Shown here one piece after another: positions 37,985-50,897 of a stretch of DNA of 64,000 bases. The notes beneath the pieces are model-generated. The model did not search any database, was not told the origin of the DNA, and saw only the letters and a program-made list of their open reading frames with translations. A program made the translations under genes and the position numbers. The stretch comes from Symsagittifera roscoffensis (Eukaryota; Xenacoelomorpha; Acoela; Convolutidae): positions 41,875,649-41,939,648 of the forward strand of contig NC_087068.1 of the NCBI RefSeq assembly GCF_963678635.1. The letters run 5' to 3'. Every line of letters begins with the position of its first letter. Positions within the stretch are counted from its first letter, which is position 1.

Positions 37985-40900
37985 ATGCAAGCACACAGGG
38001 TAGTGGGCGAACTTTCCATTGGTACCACTTTTTCGAAATTGGGTTGCGTTGTTTGTGAGAAAACTGTTTTTTTTTTGTGCGAAAAGTTTTAAAAATTGAC
38101 ACCATTAGAGGCCCATCTGAAACTGGAGGTACATTTTTGATAATTTATGAAATTGTTTACAGATGCGGGATGAAGTAGGTTATTTCAAAAATTTAAAAAT
38201 TGGCTTCTCTCAAATCCTTAGTTGTTGCTCTGTTACAAAATGAGTGAAAATTTTGGTGATTTGGAACTTTCCCAGAAATATTTTTTTTTTGTTCAAACTT
38301 TGAGGCGTAGCATCTTGTGCAGTGAGTCTTCTCACAACCTGTTACCTTGATAAAAACCCTTGATATCAGATTGAGTTGTTTTCGAGAAGTCAAAATTATC
38401 CAAAAAACGGACAAGAAATCAAAACCTTGACTTTTCCGAGGGTCATACCTGTTTGTGTAGAAAAAATTGGAAATAAATGTTTCAGCAGCGGAGCTTTCCA
38501 AAACAAGCTCTACCCACTGGAACTAATTTCTCAGATTAGAGAAGGTAGTTTTGAAGAAAAATTTCAAAAAACGGTCAAAAATTTGAAAACTTGACTTTTA
38601 CGAGGGTCATAAATTTTTTTGTGTAAAAAATTGGGCTAAACCGTTAATGTAGGGGAGCCTGCCACAGCCCGTTCTACACAATGATACCAATAGCTCAGAT
38701 TTGGGAGAACAGTTTTCGAGGAAAATCAAAAAGTATCAAAAAACAATTAAAAATTCGAAAGTTGACTTTTCCGAGGGTAATAACTTTATGGTTAAAAAAT
38801 AGGGGGTAACCGCTTTTGAAGGGAGTTTCTCACAAGCCGTTCTACACAATGAAACCAAAGTTTCAGATTTGGGGTCGTAGATCTCGAGGAAAGTCAAAAA
38901 GTTCACAAAAACGTTAGAAAAAAAACGAAAATTTGACTTTTCTGAGTGCCATAACTTTTGGTGTATAAAAAAGTGTGTAGCCGCTAATGCAGGGGAGTTT
39001 TCGACAACCTGTTCTATCCATTGAGCCCAAAGTCTCAGATTGAGGCGGCTAGTTTTCTTCGAGGAAGAAAGAAGTTTCACAAACAAGGTAGAAAAAAATG
39101 AGAATTTTGACTTTTCCAAGGATCATAACTTTTTGTGTAAAAAAATTTTGGGCAAAACTGCTTATGCGTGGAGCTTTTTAACATTTTCCACCCATTGAAA
39201 CGAAAATTTCAGATTCGGGAGATAAGTTTTCCAGAGAAGTCAAAAAGTCAGAGGGCCATAAGTTTTTGAAAAAAAAATTAGGCGTAGTCGCTCATACAGG
39301 AGAACTAATCATAACCTGTTCTTTCTATTGGACCCAAAAAAACTCAGATTTGGGAAGGTAATTTTCGAGAAAATTTAAGAAGTCCAAAAAATTGGCTCCA
39401 AATTACCCCCATACACTTTTTTGAAGTCTGTAGAAAGTGGGTCAAGGTAAAGAGAGACTACAGAATTATGCAAGCACACAGGGCAGTGGGCGAACTTTCC
39501 ATTGGTACCACTTTTTCGAAATTGGGTGGCGTTGTTTGTGAGAAAACTGTTTTTTTTTGTGCAAGAAGTTCAAAAATTTTGCAAATCGTCTCAAAATTTT
39601 TTTAAAAATCGACACCATTAGAGGCCCATCTGAAGCTGGAGGTACATGTTTGATAATTTTTGACTTTATTTACAGATGCGGGATGAAGTAGGTTATTTCA
39701 AAAATTTAAGAATTGGCTTCTCTCAAATCCTTAGTTGTTGCTCTGTTACAAAATGAGTGAAAATTTTGGTGATTTGGAACTTTCCCAGAAATATTTTTCT
39801 TGTTCAAACTTTGAGGCGTAGCGTCTTGTGCAGTGAGCCTTCTCACAACCTGTTGCCTTGATAAAACCCTTGATATCAGAATGAGTTGTTTTCGAGAAGT
39901 CAAAATTATCCAAAAAACGGAAAAGAAATCAAAACCGTGACTTTTCCGAGGGTCATACCTATTTATGTAGAAAAAATTGGAGATAAAGGTTTCAGCAGCG
40001 GAGCTTTCCAAAACAAGTTCTACCCATTGGAACTAATTTCTCAGATTAGGGAAGGTAGTTTTGAAGACAAATTTCAAAAAACGGTCAAAAATTTGAAAAC
40101 TTGACTTTTACGAGGGTCATAAATTTTTGTGTAAAAAGTTGGGCTAAACTGTTAATGTAGGGGAGCCTGCCATAGCCCGTTCTACACAATGATACCAATA
40201 GCTCAGATTCGGGAGAACAGTTTTCGAGGAAAGTCAAAAAGTATCAAAAAACAATTAAAAATTCGAAAGTTGACTTTTCCGAGGGTAATAACTTTATGGT
40301 TAAAAAATAGGGGGTAACCGCTTTTGAAGGGAGTTTCTCACAAGCCGTTCTACACAATGAAACCAAAGTTTCAGATTTGGGGTCGTAGATCTCGAGGAAA
40401 GTCAAAAAGTTTACAAAAACGTTAGAAAAAAAACGAAAATTTGACTTTTCTGAGTGCCATAACTTTTGGTGTATAAAAAAGTGTGTAGCCGCTAATGCAG
40501 GGGAGTTTTCGACAACCTGTTCTATCCATTGAGCCCAAAGTCTCAGATTGAGGCGGCTAGTTTTCTTCGAGGAAGAAAGAAGTTTCACAAACAAGGTAGA
40601 AAAAAATGAGAATTTTGACTTTTCCAAGGATCATAACTTTTTGTGTAAAAAAATTTTGGGCAAAACTGCTTATGCGTGGAGCTTTTTAACATTTTCCACC
40701 CATTGAAACGAAAATTTCAGATTCGGGAGATAAGTTTTCCAGAGAAGTCAAAAAGTCAGAGGGCCATAAGTTTTTGAAAAAAAAATTAGGCGTAGTCGCT
40801 CATCCAGGAGAACTAATCATAACCTGTTCTTTCTATTGGACCCAAAAAAATTCAGATTTGGGAAGGTAATTTTCGAGAAAATTTAAGAAGTCCAAAAAAT

Positions 40901-43900
40901 TGGCTCCAAATTACCCCCATACACTTTTTTGAATTCTGTAGAAAGTGAGTCAAGGTACAGAGAGACTACAGAATTATGCAAGCACACAGGGCAGTGGGCG
41001 AACTTTCCATTGGTACCACTTTTTCGAAATTGGGTTGCGTTGTTTGTGAGAAAACTGTTTTTTTTTTGTGCAAGAAGTTCAAAAATTTTGCAAATCGTCT
41101 CAAAAATTTTTTAAAAATCGACACCATTAGAGGCCCATCTGAAGCTGGAGGTACATGTTTGATAATTTTTGACTTTATTTACAGATGCGGGATGAAGTAG
41201 GTTATTTCGAAAATTTAAGAATTGGCTTCTCTTAAATCCTTAGTTGTTGCTCTGTTACAAAATGAGTGAAAAATTTGGTGATTTGGAACTTTCCCACAAA
41301 TATTTTTCTTGTTCAAACTTTGAGGCGTAGCGTCTTGTGCAGTGAGCCTTCTCACAACCTGTTGCCTTGATAAAACCCTTGATATCAGAATGAGTTGTTT
41401 TCGAGAAGTCAAAATTATCCAAAAAACGGAAAAGAAATCAAAACCGTGACTTTTCCGAGGGTCATACCTATTTGTGTAGAAAAAATTGGATATAAAGGTT
41501 TCAGCAGCGGAGCTTTCCAAAACATGTTCTACCCATTGGAACTAATTTCTCAGATTAGGGAAGGTAGTTTTGAAGACAAATTTCAAAAAACGGTCAAAAA
41601 TTTGAAAACTTGACTTTTACGAGGGTCATAAATTTTTGTGTAAAAAATTGGGCTAAACTGTTAATGTAGGGGAGCCTGCCACAGCCCGTTCTACACAGTG
41701 ATACCAATAGCTCAGATTCGGGAGAACAGTTTTCGAAGGTCAAAAAGTATCAAAAAAAAATTAGAAATTCGAAAGTTGACTTTTCCGAGGGTCATAACTT
41801 TATGGTTAAAAAATTGGGGGTAACCGCTTTTGAAGGGAGTTTCTCACAAGCCGTTCTACACAATGAAACCAAAGTTTCAGATTTGGGGTCGTAGATCTCG
41901 AGGTAAGTCAAAAAGTTTACAAAAACGTTAGAAAAAAACAAAAAATTGACTTTTCTGAGGGCCATAATTTTTGGTGTAAAAAAGTGCGTAGCCGCTAATG
42001 CAGGGGAGTTTTCGACAACCTGTTCTATCCATTGAGCCCAAAGTCTCAGATTGAGGCGGCTAGTTTTCTTCGAGAGAGAAAGAAGATTCACGAAAATGGT
42101 TTAAAAAATCAGAAATTTGACTTTTCCAAGGATCAGAACTTTTTGTTTAAAAAAACTTTGGGCAAAATTGCTTATGCGTGGAACTTTTTAACATTTTCCA
42201 CCCATTGAAACTAAAATTTCAGATTGGCTCCAAATTGGCTCCAAATTATCCCCATACACTTTTTGAAGTCTGTAGAAAGTGGGTCAAGGTACAGAGAGAC
42301 TACAGAATTATGCAAGCACACAGGGCATTGGGCGAACTTTCCATTGGTACCACTTTTTCGAAATTGGGTTGCGTTGTTTGTGAGAAAACTGTTTTTTTTT
42401 GTGCAAGAAGTTCACAAATTTTGCAAATCGTCTCAAAAATTTTTTTAAAATCGACACCATTAGAGGCCCATCTGAAATCTGAAGCTGGAGGTACATGTTT
42501 GATAATTTTTGACTTTATTTACAGATGCGGGATGAAGTAGGTTATTTCAAAAATTTAAGAATTGGCTTCTCTTAAATCCTTAGTTGTTGCTCTGTTACAA
42601 AATGAGTGAAAATTTTGGTGATTTGGAACTTTCCCACAAATATTTTTCTTGTTCAAACTTTGAGGCGTAGCGTCTTGTGCAGTGAGCCTTCTCACAACCT
42701 GTTGCCTTGATAAAACCCTTGATATCAGAATGAGTTGTTTTCGAGAAGTCAAAATTATCCAAAAAACGGAAAAGAAATCAAAACCGTGACTTTTCCGAGG
42801 GTCATACCTATTTGTGTAGAAAAAATTGGATATAAAGGTTTCAGCAGCGGAGCTTTCCAAAACATGTTCTACCCATTGGAACTAATTTCTCAGATTAGGG
42901 AAGGTAGTTTTGAAGACAAATTTCAAAAAACGGTCAAAAATTTGAAAACTTGACTTTTACGAGGGTCATAAATTTTTGTGTAAAAAATTGGGCTAAACTG
43001 TTAATGTAGGGGAGCCTGCCACAGCCCGTTCTACACAGTGATACCAATAGCTCAGATTCGGGAGAACAGTTTTCGAAGGTCAAAAAGTATCAAAAAAAAT
43101 TAGAAATTCGAAAGTTGACTTTTCCGAGGGTCATAACTTTATGGTTAAAAAATTGGGGGTAACCGCTTTTGAAGGGAGTTTCTCACAAGCCGTTCTACAC
43201 AATGAAACCAAAGTTTCAGATTTGGGGTCGTAGATCTCGAGGTAAGTCAAAAAGTTTACAAAAAAGTTAGAAAAAAACAAAAAATTGACTTTTCTGAGGG
43301 CCATAATTTTTGGTGTAAAAAAGTGCGTAGCCGCTAATGCAGGGGAGTTTTCGACAACCTGTTCTATCCATTGAGCCCAAAGTCTCAGATTGAGGCGGCT
43401 AGTTTTCTTCGAGAGAGAAAGAAGTTTCACGAAAATGGTTTAAAAAGTCAGAAATTTGACTTTTCCAAGGATCAGAACTTTTTGTTTAAAAAAACTTTGG
43501 GCAAAATTGCTTATGCGTGGAACTTTTTAACATTTTCCACCCATTGAAACTAAAATTTCAGATTGGCTCCAAATTATCCCCATACACTTTTTTGAAGTCT
43601 GTAGAAAGTGGGTCAAGGTACAGAGAGACTACAGAATTATGCAAGCACACAGGGCATTGGGCGAACTTTCCATTGGTACCACTTTTTCGAAATTGGGTTG
43701 CGTTGTTTGTGAGAAAACTGTTTTTTTTTTGTGCAAGAAGTTCAAAAATTTTGCAAATCGTCTCAAAATTTTTTTTAAAATCGACACCTTTAGAGGCCCA
43801 TCTGAAGCTGGAGGTACATGTTTGATAATTTTTGACTTTATTTACAGATGCGGGATGAAGTAGGTTATTTCAAAAATTTAAGAATTGGCTTCTCTTAAAT

Positions 43901-46462
43901 CCTTAGTTGTTGCTCTGTTACAAAATGAGTGAAAATTTTGGTGATTTGGAACTTTCCACAAATATTTTTCTTGTTCAAACTTTGAGGCGTAGCGTCTCGT
44001 GCAGTGAGCCTTCTCACAACCTGTTGCCTTGATAAAACCCTTGATATCAGAATGAGTTGTTTTCGAGAAGTCAAAATTATCCAAAAAACGGAAAAGAAAT
44101 CAAAACTGTGACTTTTCCGAGGGTCATACCTATTTGTGTAGAAAAAATTGGATATAAAGGTTTCAGCAGCGGAGCTTTCCAAAACAAGTTCTACCCATTG
44201 GAACTAATTTCTCAGATTAGGGAAGGTAGTTTTGAAGACAAATTTCAAAAAACGGTCAAAAATTTGAAAACTTGACTTTTACGAGGGTCATAAGTTTTTG
44301 TGTAAAAAATTGGGCTAAACTGTTAATGTAGGGGAGCCTGCCACAGCCCGTTCTACACAGTGATACCAATAGCTCAGATTCGGGAGAACAGTTTTCGAAG
44401 GTCAAAAAGTATCAAAAAAAAATTAGAAATTCGAAAGTTGACTTTTCCGAGGGTCATAACTTTATGGTTAAAAAATTGGGGGTAACCGCTTTTGAAGGGA
44501 GTTTCTCACAAGCCGTTCTACACAATGAAACCAAAGTTTCAGATTTGGGGTCGTAGATCTCGAGGTAAGTCAAAAAGTTTACAAAAACGTTAGAAAAAAA
44601 AACAAAAAATTGACTTTTCTGAGGGCCATAATTTTTGGTGTAAAAAAGTGCGTAGCCGCTAATGCAGGGGAGTTTTCGACAACCTGTTCTATCCATTGAG
44701 CCCAAAGTCTCAGATTGAGGCAGCTAGTTTTCTTCGAGAGAGAAAGAAGTTTCACGAAAATGGTTTAAAAAATCAGAAATTTGACTTTTCCAAGGATCAG
44801 AACTTTTTGTGTAAAAAAACTTTGGGCAAAATTGCTTATGCGTGGAACTTTTTAACATTTTCCACCCATTGAAACTAAAATTTCAGATTGGCTCCAAATT
44901 GGCTCCAAATTATCCCCATACACTTTTTTGAAGTCTGTAGAAAGTGGGTCAAGGTACAGAGAGACTACAGAATTATGCAAGCACACAGGGCAGTGGGCGA
45001 ACTTTCCATTGGTACCACTTTTTCGAAATTGGGTTGCGTTGTTTGCGAGAAAACTGTTTTTTTTTGTGCAAGAAGTTCAAAAATTTTGCAAATCGTCTCA
45101 AAAATTTTTTAAAAATCGACACCATTAGAGGCCCATCTGAAGCTGGAGGTACATGTTTGATAATTTTTGACTTTATTTACAGATGCGGGATGAAGTAGGT
45201 TATTTCGAAAATTTAAGAATTGGCTTCTCTTAAATCCTTAGTTGTTGCTCTGTTACAAAATGAGTGAAAAATTTGGTGATTTGGAACTTTCCCACAAATA
45301 TTTTTCTTGTTCAAACTTTGAGGCGTAGCGTCTTGTGCAGTGAGACTTCTCACAACCTGTTGCCTTGATAAAACCCTTGATATCAGATTGAGTTGTTTTC
45401 GAGAAGTCAAAACTATCCAAAAAACGGAAAAGAAATCAAAACCGTGACTTTTCCGAGGGTCATACCTATTTGTGTAGAAAAAAATTGGATATAAAGGTTT
45501 CAGCAGCGGAGCTTTCCAAAACAAGTTCTACCCATTGGAACTAATTTCTCAGATTAGGGAAGGTAGTTTTGAAGACAAATTTCAAAAAACGGTCAAAAAT
45601 TTGAAAACTTGACTTTTACGAGGGTCATAAATTTTTGTGTCAAAAATTGGGCTAAACTGTTAATGTAGGGGAGCCTGCCACAGCCCGTTCTACACAGTGA
45701 TACCAATAGCTCAGATTCGGGAGAACAGTTTTCGAAGGTCAAAAAGTATCAAAAAAAAATTAGAAATTCGAAAGTTGACTTTTCCGAGGGTCATAACTTT
45801 ATGGTTAAAAAATTGGGGGTAACCGCTTTTGAAGGGAGTTTCTCACAAGCCGTTCTACACAATGAAACCAAAGTTTCAGATTTGGGGTCGTAGATCTCGA
45901 GGTAAGTCAAAAAGTTTACAAAGACGTTAGAAAAAAAAACAAAAAATTGACTTTTCCGAGGGCCATAATTTTTGGTGTAAAAAAGTGCGTAGCCGCTAAT
46001 GCAGGGGAGTTTTCGACAACCTGTTCTATCCATTGAGCCCAAAGTCTCAGATTGAGGCGGCTAGTTTTCTTCGAGAGAGAAAGAAGTTTCACGAAAATGG
46101 TTTAAAAAATCAGAAATTTGACTTTTCCAAGGATCAGAACTTTTTGTGTAAAAAAACTTTGGGCAAAATTGCTTATGCGTGGAACTTTTTAACATTTTCC
46201 ACCCATTGAAACTAAAATTTCAGATTCGGGAGGGTAGTTTTTGAGAGAAGTCAAAAAGTCAGAGGGCCATAACTTTTTGAAAAAAAAAACAATTAGGTGT
46301 AGCAGCTCATCCAGGAGAATTATCATAACCTGTTCTTTCTATTGGACAAAAAACTTAGATTTGGGAGGGTGCATTTCCAAAAAATTTAAGAAATCCAAAA
46401 ATTGGTGTCAAAATTTCCCCACACACTTTTTCGAAGGCTGTAGAAAAGTGGGGTAAGGTAAA
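37985..46462. repeat. Higher-order satellite array: six units of about 1.5 or 1.33 kb
   Basis: Unit starts (atgcaagcacacagg) are at 37,985, 39,468, 40,976, 42,310, 43,639 and 44,975, giving lengths 1483, 1508, 1334, 1329, 1336 and about 1488. Each unit is a series of blocks of 164-173 bp, measured between successive gacttttcc/acgagggtcata sites (38,428, 38,592, 38,764, 38,935, 39,108). The 1.33-kb units lack exactly one such block (between aaaatttcagatt and ggctccaaattatcccc). Units appear very similar to one another, far more than blocks within a unit. Repeated ORFs on both strands (for example starting MESSAAETF on the minus strand) recur only because the DNA is repeated and hold no known domain. 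Confidence 0.93.
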
Positions 46463-46479
46463 GAGCGACTTGCTTAAAA

Positions 46480-46916
46480 AAATCCTGAATCCATACATTT
46501 TGATAATACCTGTTTTTATCAAACAGGAACTAGATAATTTCGAAACTAAACCGACTGAGCTTTAGTCGACCAACATGAAGCCGAAAAATCATCAGCACAA
46601 AAGCATCAGCAGAAAAGCATCAGCAGAAAATCATCTGCAGAAAATCATCTGCAGAAAATCATCTGCAGAACACTATAATTATAAAAACAAAAGTTTGAGT
46701 TGTACCCGGTAGTTAAATTTGATTTTTCATGAAATTGAGCATGTCAGCATAATTGATTCAGCTGATTTTGTTGAACTAGAGAAAAAATCTATATTCGATT
46801 TGATAACGCTTGATAATCGCAAGCGTAACGATCCGTGTGAACTTACAAAAAAGATTGAAAACGTAGATCTGGACGTAGATACAAATGATTCAGAAGTGAG
46901 AAAGAAACGTAGATGA
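46480..46916 (+). pseudogene. Transposon-like segment after the satellite array, with short ORF
   Basis: Begins acctgtttttatcaaacagg, has repeated catctgcagaaaat, then the same blocks as 35,690-35,870. The frame 46,719-46,916 (65 codons) includes DSADFVELEKKSIFDLITL and an acidic, Lys-ending tail. By analogy with the left copy, which continues into a LINE endonuclease fragment, this may be the start of a LINE ORF1. Broken or truncated after 46,916. Confidence 0.5.
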
Positions 46917-49700
46917 GTTCTGATTTCTAGTCATAGAGGAAAAGTTGCCAATTTTCTTCATTCTGCTGCTTGATTTTATTCGTTTTTAATTATAAGAGCC
47001 TACCTGTGAATCGTCGATAGTGGATACAGCAAACTTACCACCAAAATGACTGCTACACCTCGTAGTAGGTAATTCACGTATAGCATAGGAATTAAACCTA
47101 AGTTTTAGCTATTTGGCCATCCGAAACCTTCTGGTTCCGAAAAACTGACGCGTTCACACTTTTCTTAAGATTGTGTAGAAAATAACAGCTTTGAAAAACT
47201 GTACATAAAAAAGAAATAATATACGTGATTGATTGTTAGTAGCACATTGTACCACGTGGACCTGAATTGAGCCTCAAAACTTGGCCGTCTAAATTGTTTT
47301 AATTTTAGAGATATCAGGATTTCCCTAATTATATTAGAGATTTAAAGAATGAACAAAAAAGCCGAATCGTGGTAGCTGTGGTCTCTAAGCTAATTAACAG
47401 CCTCCATATTGGACACAGACCGGAAAAAAAAACCGTTTATTATATTAAACTGGTGTAACTTTTTGCAGTTGAGTTAAGGGTACGCTAACAGAGGGCATTC
47501 AAAGCGCCCTTTGCATATTTTCCATGATTCTTGAGTTATTTTAAGTAACTAAGGCAAACCGCCTGCAATTGAAAAAGGTCTGTATACCATGCATGGTCTT
47601 AAGCTCAATAAACCAAATTCTATCATATCGCGCATTTGATTATAACAGGAATAAAGCGCTGTCAATTGGCTGAAAAGGGGTTCAATTATCTACAATGTAA
47701 AGACATGTAAAAATAATTAAAGAAAAGACTAGGTGTTAAAATGAAAAGGGTTGAATGGAATGATGCGAGATCCGAGACACAAGCTGTTGCAAGCGGCTGG
47801 CGCGGCGCCGACCAAAATTTGTCACAGGGCGTGAAATTATATTACGGAAAAAGGTCCACTCTTTTGCAGTGTGCTAAAATTAGTTTTCGAGGTCATCTAA
47901 AGACCCTATTAACGTACCCCTTTTCAAAGGTTTGAGCAAAACATTTTTTTTCAGCGCATAATCAAATTTCGCTTTCTTCACAAATAAAAACTAATTTCGA
48001 TATATCTGTATCAATTGGTTGCATATATTTGCATCAAAAACAGCTTGCAGTATTGAAAACTAAATTATTGCTAAATTTACAGCTATTTCACCTTTCATAG
48101 AAATCAATTTATAAATATTTATAACATTTAATTGCAGTACTAAATTGAACAGATTCATCAATATGTACAATCGGACATGCTCAAATAACAAAAACAAAAC
48201 ACCAGAAAAAGGGCAAACAAAATAAATTATTATATAACCATCCATTGATCTACACTAATTTCGAGCAAGGTCTATATTGGGCAAGTTTTGCATTTATGAA
48301 ATAAGTTCGAAGATTCTCACCTTTTTGAAGCGTAGTTCGAATATTATTCTTTCCTATCAATTACGTATTAAAAATCCAAAACGAAGTAACAATAGTCAGT
48401 TGCTGGGCAAGTAGCACAGAGTTTTCCAACCAAATTGATAGGAGAAAAAACTCAAATATATATATATATATATACAAAAAAGGGGTTCGAACCTGGGCAA
48501 GGTCGGACGTTATATATATTTTTTTGCAATTTTGATGTCTATGTTTTCGGTTAATGTTTTTTCTCAAAATGCGATTGAATCAGATGAAAAAAAGCAAGGA
48601 AGAGTGTCAGATCTCTGTTATCTTGCTAAGAGTTTTCCTTTTAGTTATTATAGGAATCTTTCCAAACGACGAGGAAAATCTAGTACCCGAGAGATATATC
48701 GGATATCGTTTGTTCGCATGACGGTATTTCCTCAGAGGACTAAGAAAAAAATTTAGGCAGAGGCTTTTAATTTTAATTATGCTGCTCGTTCTCGCGGACA
48801 TCTCTATACGAAGTTTTAATAACCAAGAGTATTTGTTGATGTTTACAGTGGTTATATATAATTAATGAACTTATCAGTAAAGTTTCACTGAAGATATTTG
48901 CTTTATGTTCCTCCGAAACGTATTTGCTCGTCCGCTATTACTCTTTCTTTGTCATCTCTTAGTAAATTCGAGTCGAAACAAATGGACCACGTAGGCGTTG
49001 TCATCGTCAACAATGATTCATAACCATAAATGGAATTTAGGAACGTGACACCACCATCCTTTGAAGAAGTTGCTACGGAATCGAAAATTGTTTGCGCTCT
49101 GCTTTTTTGTAGAAAAAATTTGGTTACAGTTTTGATGTCCTCTAGTTCCACACACAGTCAGAAGATGGATAAATAAATCTTCATTTTTTGATTTTTAGTG
49201 TTTTGTTAGGAAGATTATATAAATGAGTGATAACTTAAAGGTTGCTGAAAGTGTTTTTACTTAAGTATTAAATGTCCTAATGTTCTGTCAGCGGCATTAT
49301 GTTTTCATTCATTGAATGACGTCCGGGTTGAGACTTCGAAACATCACGGTTGATGTATGATGCCTTTGCGGTGAAAGCGTGAGCTCTCACATTGTTCAGT
49401 TCTACTGTTATTTCCAGTTTGGTTCGATTCGCGTGTTCTTTCACGTCGTTCAATGTTTCTTGAAATGGAGCTGAGGGTTCCGCTGAGTCAAGAATTGTCT
49501 CTTGTGCTGATGCTAATGGAGGTGTCAAAGGTGAAATGAGTTTTATTTTCTCCTTTTTCCATTTGTGGTAGATCGACATAATAAGTGAGTGGAGTAACAT
49601 TGATCCGATGAAGGAAAGGAAACTACAATCATGATTCGTGAGTTCGTCAACGTTAGCCGATCATCGAACACTCGTGCCAAGGAGGGTCTGCGTCGTTTCA
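46917..49700. other. AT-rich stretch, mostly unrecognised
   Basis: No supported gene in 2.8 kb. It contains a (TA)10 run near 48,455-48,475. Minus-strand frames at 48,903-49,151 and 49,277-49,600 have no recognised domain. Confidence 0.4.
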
Positions 49701-49714
49701 TACTTTGGGCTAGT

Positions 49715-50000
49715 GGTTGGGCTATGATTCTCAACTGTACTACATTCCGCGGATAAACCTCATAGCTGAAGAATCTGAAAACGCTCCGTTCAAATGGAAA
49801 AAGCGTCGATTTGCAAAAAAAACTGGCATTTGCCTTGACCATAAATAAAAGTCAGGGTCAAACACTGGATAAAATTGTGTGACTGTGGGATCCAGTCTTT
49901 GCTCATGGCCAATTATATGGCCATATACGTTTTTGCATCAGTGATGAAAGTGAAGGATTGAGCACTAAAAACATAGTTTATCATGAGGTTCTATAAAACC
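49715..50000 (+). pseudogene. Helitron-type PIF1 helicase C-terminal remnant
   Basis: Reads IPRINLIAEESENAPFKW and KRRFA, then after a one-base frame change LAFALTINKSQGQTLDKIV, DPVFAHGQLYGHI and finally VYHEVL. These are the last helicase motifs of PIF1-like helicases as found in Helitron Rep/Hel proteins (PFKLKRRQFP, AFAMTINKSQGQT, FSHGQLYVALSR). The normal ALSR is lost and a stop follows IV, so it is dead. Helitron termini (TC...hairpin-CTRR) were not found nearby. An old copy of a cellular PIF1 gene is the alternative. Confidence 0.82.
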
Positions 50001-50464
50001 TATTGTGAAAATAGGTTATTGAAGTTATCATTTTTATGCTGATACTGATTAATTGTTTTAGAGCGTTAATGTTGTTATAGTTTTCATTCAACACAAAAAA
50101 TGAAAGTTTTTTTTTGTTATCTTTTCGTTTTACAAATTTTTGGCATTCTATGAAGTAATTTCTATGACGTTTAATTGCCGTTTTTTTCGAATGCTGCAGT
50201 AGTTAAACTCCACAAAAACAGCTGCCATATACATTCTCTCTTAAGTTTTTTTGAATAATTTTTTGAATAATTTTTAGAATAATTTTTGTTAAACGGATAA
50301 ATTGTTGAAGATTTAAATTGTTGTTGCAGTTATCATTCAACACAAAAGTGAAAACTTTTTGGTTTTCTTTCAGTTTGACTTTTTTGCTTCGAAAAAAAGT
50401 TAAATTTCTCATGAAGAATTTCCAATATGAGAACCACTAAAACCTGAGAATTTTTAAATTGAGA

Positions 50465-50897
50465 CATCTTTTTTATTCGACTTTTTTTCTTTCATTTTAT
50501 CTAATTTTTTATCTATTTTTTATCTGTTTTTTTTTCATCTTTCTTTTTATCTATCGCTTTTATTGATCTTTTCTTTCTATCTTTTTCATCTTTCTTTTTA
50601 TCTATCTTCTTCAGCCAGCTTTTCATCTATCTTTCTTTCCATCTATCTTTTTTCTTGTAACTTTCCCACAATAAGCAAGAAGTTCATGAGCTGATGAAAG
50701 TTACAAGAAAAAAGATAGATGGAAAGAAAGATAGATGAAAAGCTGGCTGAAGAAGATAGATAAAAAGAAAGATGAAAAAGATAGAAAGAAAAGATCAATA
50801 AAAGCGATAGATAAAAAGAAAGATGAAAAAAAAAACAGATAAAAAATAGATAAAAAATTAGATAAAATGAAAGAAAAAAAGTCGAATAAAAAAGATG
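50465..50897. repeat. Nearly perfect 200-bp-arm palindrome
   Basis: Left arm 50,465-50,665 and right arm 50,696-50,897 are reverse complements with apparently one length difference, in a T or A run of 9 versus 10. The spacer is 30 bp (ccacaataagcaagaagttc...). The arms are rich in catctttctttttatctat. Confidence 0.93.

Noticed and set aside
38193-45524. Repeated ORF families in the satellite array (minus-strand MESSAAETF frames and plus-strand MQAHRA frames)
   Set aside because: They recur exactly with the satellite unit, shift and truncate with single-base changes, overlap on both strands and show no domain. Repeated DNA explains them.
34300-46916. CRISPR-like array
   Set aside because: Repeats are 165-173 bp without short uniform spacers, and the host is eukaryotic; it is a satellite.
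48478-48515. tRNA-like T-arm sequence ggggttcgaacctgg
   Set aside because: The preceding sequence is a TA repeat and A run with no D-arm, anticodon arm or acceptor stem. It is probably a chance match or a fragment of an old tRNA-derived element.
48355-48800. Frames around the (TA)n tract, such as 48,361-48,567 minus
   Set aside because: Random frames in AT-rich DNA with a simple-repeat insert.
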